Shown piece by piece: positions 63,052 through 64,000 of a stretch of 64,000 bases of DNA; position 1 is the stretch's first letter; each line of letters begins with the position of its first letter. Source of the DNA: Roseibium aggregatum (GTDB lineage: Bacteria; Pseudomonadota; Alphaproteobacteria; Rhizobiales; Stappiaceae). The notes under the pieces are model-generated. The model searched no databases. It was not told where the DNA came from and saw only the letters and a program-made list of their open reading frames with translations. The position numbers and the translations under genes are program-made. The DNA is taken from NCBI RefSeq assembly GCF_017309185.1, contig NZ_JAEKJZ010000001.1, positions 1,922,001 to 1,986,000 on the forward strand, in the 5' to 3' direction.

Positions 63052-64000
63052 ACTCAGCCGACCATCATCTGCCGAGAGGAACGCGGCTCAACAATCTTTA
63101 CGAGATTGAGGAGCACATCGCCGATGGCGGAATCGGCACCGTATACCGGGCACGAGATGTTGAGAGCGGCGATCCGGTGGCCATCAAGGTGCTGCTGGCG
63201 AGCTTTGCCAAGGATGCGATGATCCTCGATCTGTTCAAGCGCGAGGCCAAGATCCTGCGAACCTTCAAGCACGATGCGCTGACGCAGTATTTCGTGTTCG
63301 CCAAGGAACCGACGCTCGGAATTTATTATCTCGCCATGGAATTCGTCAGCGGCCCGTCGCTCAGCCAGCGGCTTGAGTCCGGCCCATTGGAGCCGGAGGC
63401 CGTCTATCGTCTTCTCAAAAGACTGGCGGATGCGCTTCAGGCGGTCCATCAGAGCGACGTGATCCACCGGGACCTGTCCCCGGACAACATCATTCTGCAG
63501 AACGCCGACGTCGGTCAGGCCAAGATCATCGACTTCGGCATTTCCAAGGCGAACAAATCGAGCGGCCCGACGATCATCGGGGACGGCTTCGCCGGCAAGA
63601 TAAACTACGTTTCGCCTGAACAGGTCGGCATTTTCGACGGTAAGGTCACGGCGCGCAGTGACATCTACTCGCTTGGTCTCGTCATCGCCGAAGCCCTGAC
63701 CGGCAAGCAGATCGACATGGGGGGGACGCAGGCCCAGATCGTCGAAAAACGCCGGCACATGCCTCCGCTGGAAGGGATCGACAACCGGTTCCGGCCTCTC
63801 CTTGAAACCATGCTGCAGCCGGATCCGGCCAACAGGCCTGCGAGCATGGCCGAGATTGCCGAATGGACCCTGGGAGCGCCAATGAACCGGCGCATGGCGG
63901 CAGAAGCAACCGTTATCAGGCCGTCCGCGCCCGCTCCGGAACAAACGGCGCTGGATCTGCCGTCGCAACCGGTGCGCTGGGGACGTCGTATTCTGGTGGC
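63048..64000 (+). CDS. ppkA: Serine/threonine protein kinase PpkA (3' truncated by window)
   Basis: The first 317 codons of a Hanks-type kinase are visible, open to base 64000. The glycine-rich loop is IADGGIGTVYRA, the ATP lysine is in VAIKVL, the catalytic loop is HRDLSPDNII, and the DFG motif is IDFGISKA; FAGKINYVSPEQ follows in the activation segment. All catalytic residues are present. After about residue 285 a linker begins. In related proteins a membrane segment and periplasmic sensor follow, which lie beyond the window. The start overlaps the pppA stop (ATGA). Confidence 0.93.
   Translation, partial: MNSADHHLPRGTRLNNLYEIEEHIADGGIGTVYRARDVESGDPVAIKVLLASFAKDAMILDLFKREAKILRTFKHDALTQYFVFAKEPTLGIYYLAMEFVSGPSLSQRLESGPLEPEAVYRLLKRLADALQAVHQSDVIHRDLSPDNIILQNADVGQAKIIDFGISKANKSSGPTIIGDGFAGKINYVSPEQVGIFDGKVTARSDIYSLGLVIAEALTGKQIDMGGTQAQIVEKRRHMPPLEGIDNRFRPLLETMLQPDPANRPASMAEIAEWTLGAPMNRRMAAEATVIRPSAPAPEQTALDLPSQPVRWGRRILV

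Noticed and set aside
37399..64000. Contractile prophage or extracellular injection system
   Set aside because: TssK, TssL, TssM, ClpV, TagF and PpkA define a type VI system; no capsid, terminase or integrase genes are present.

Overview
The window is high-GC, densely coded and almost wholly single-copy chromosomal DNA of an alphaproteobacterium. The gene content (soxBDAG sarcosine oxidase, glutathione-dependent formaldehyde oxidation, a type VI secretion system with a threonine-phosphorylation module and no recognisable tssJ) fits a marine Rhizobiales/Rhodobacterales-type organism such as Roseibium/Labrenzia. That placement is inference from protein character, not from a marker gene. I saw no tRNA, rRNA, CRISPR array, insertion sequence or prophage.

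Region 1 (1-14.2 kb) is metabolic: the 3' end of an unidentified gene, a Nudix hydrolase, a PiT phosphate transporter, an EEP-fold phosphohydrolase, the soxB-soxD-soxA-soxG operon on the minus strand, and divergently adhC (S-hydroxymethylglutathione dehydrogenase) and fghA (S-formylglutathione hydrolase). Sarcosine demethylation yields a one-carbon unit at the formaldehyde level, so the two divergent units form a plausible make-and-detoxify pair. A DUF423 membrane protein, an M3 oligopeptidase and a PPOX flavoprotein follow.

Region 2 (14.2-27 kb) is transport: a five-gene Liv-type ABC importer with a strong hairpin between the binding-protein gene and the permease genes and a strong terminator after the last gene; a Ca2+/H+ antiporter; an ornithine cyclodeaminase-family enzyme; a three-gene FbpABC-like importer on the minus strand; and a GNAT acetyltransferase.

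Region 3 (27.3-37.2 kb, plus strand) is the least conventional part: a periplasmic caspase-like protein with Sel1 repeats and a peptidoglycan-binding tail, a glycine-rich lipoprotein, a second exported caspase with an EF-hand and a DUF4384-like end, an exported FecR-like protein overlapping a CHASE2-class III adenylyl cyclase gene, and a membrane-anchored M23 endopeptidase. It reads as an envelope-sensing and proteolysis module. It ends at a bidirectional terminator shared with clpV.

Region 4 (37.4-64 kb) is a type VI secretion system in two divergent arms. Minus strand, in transcription order: an OmpA-like protein, tssA, tssB, tssC, hcp, tssE, tssF, tssG, clpV. Plus strand: vgrG, a DUF6931 gene, tagH (FHA), an unknown gene, tssK, tssL (with an OmpA domain), tssM, tagF, pppA and ppkA, which runs off the window. 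Kinase, phosphatase, FHA protein and TagF together give a complete threonine-phosphorylation control circuit. No PAAR protein, toxin-immunity pair or TssJ lipoprotein was recognised. Unusual features are a disordered N-terminal extension of TssG, a duplicated C-terminal motif in TssA, and strong hairpins isolating hcp.
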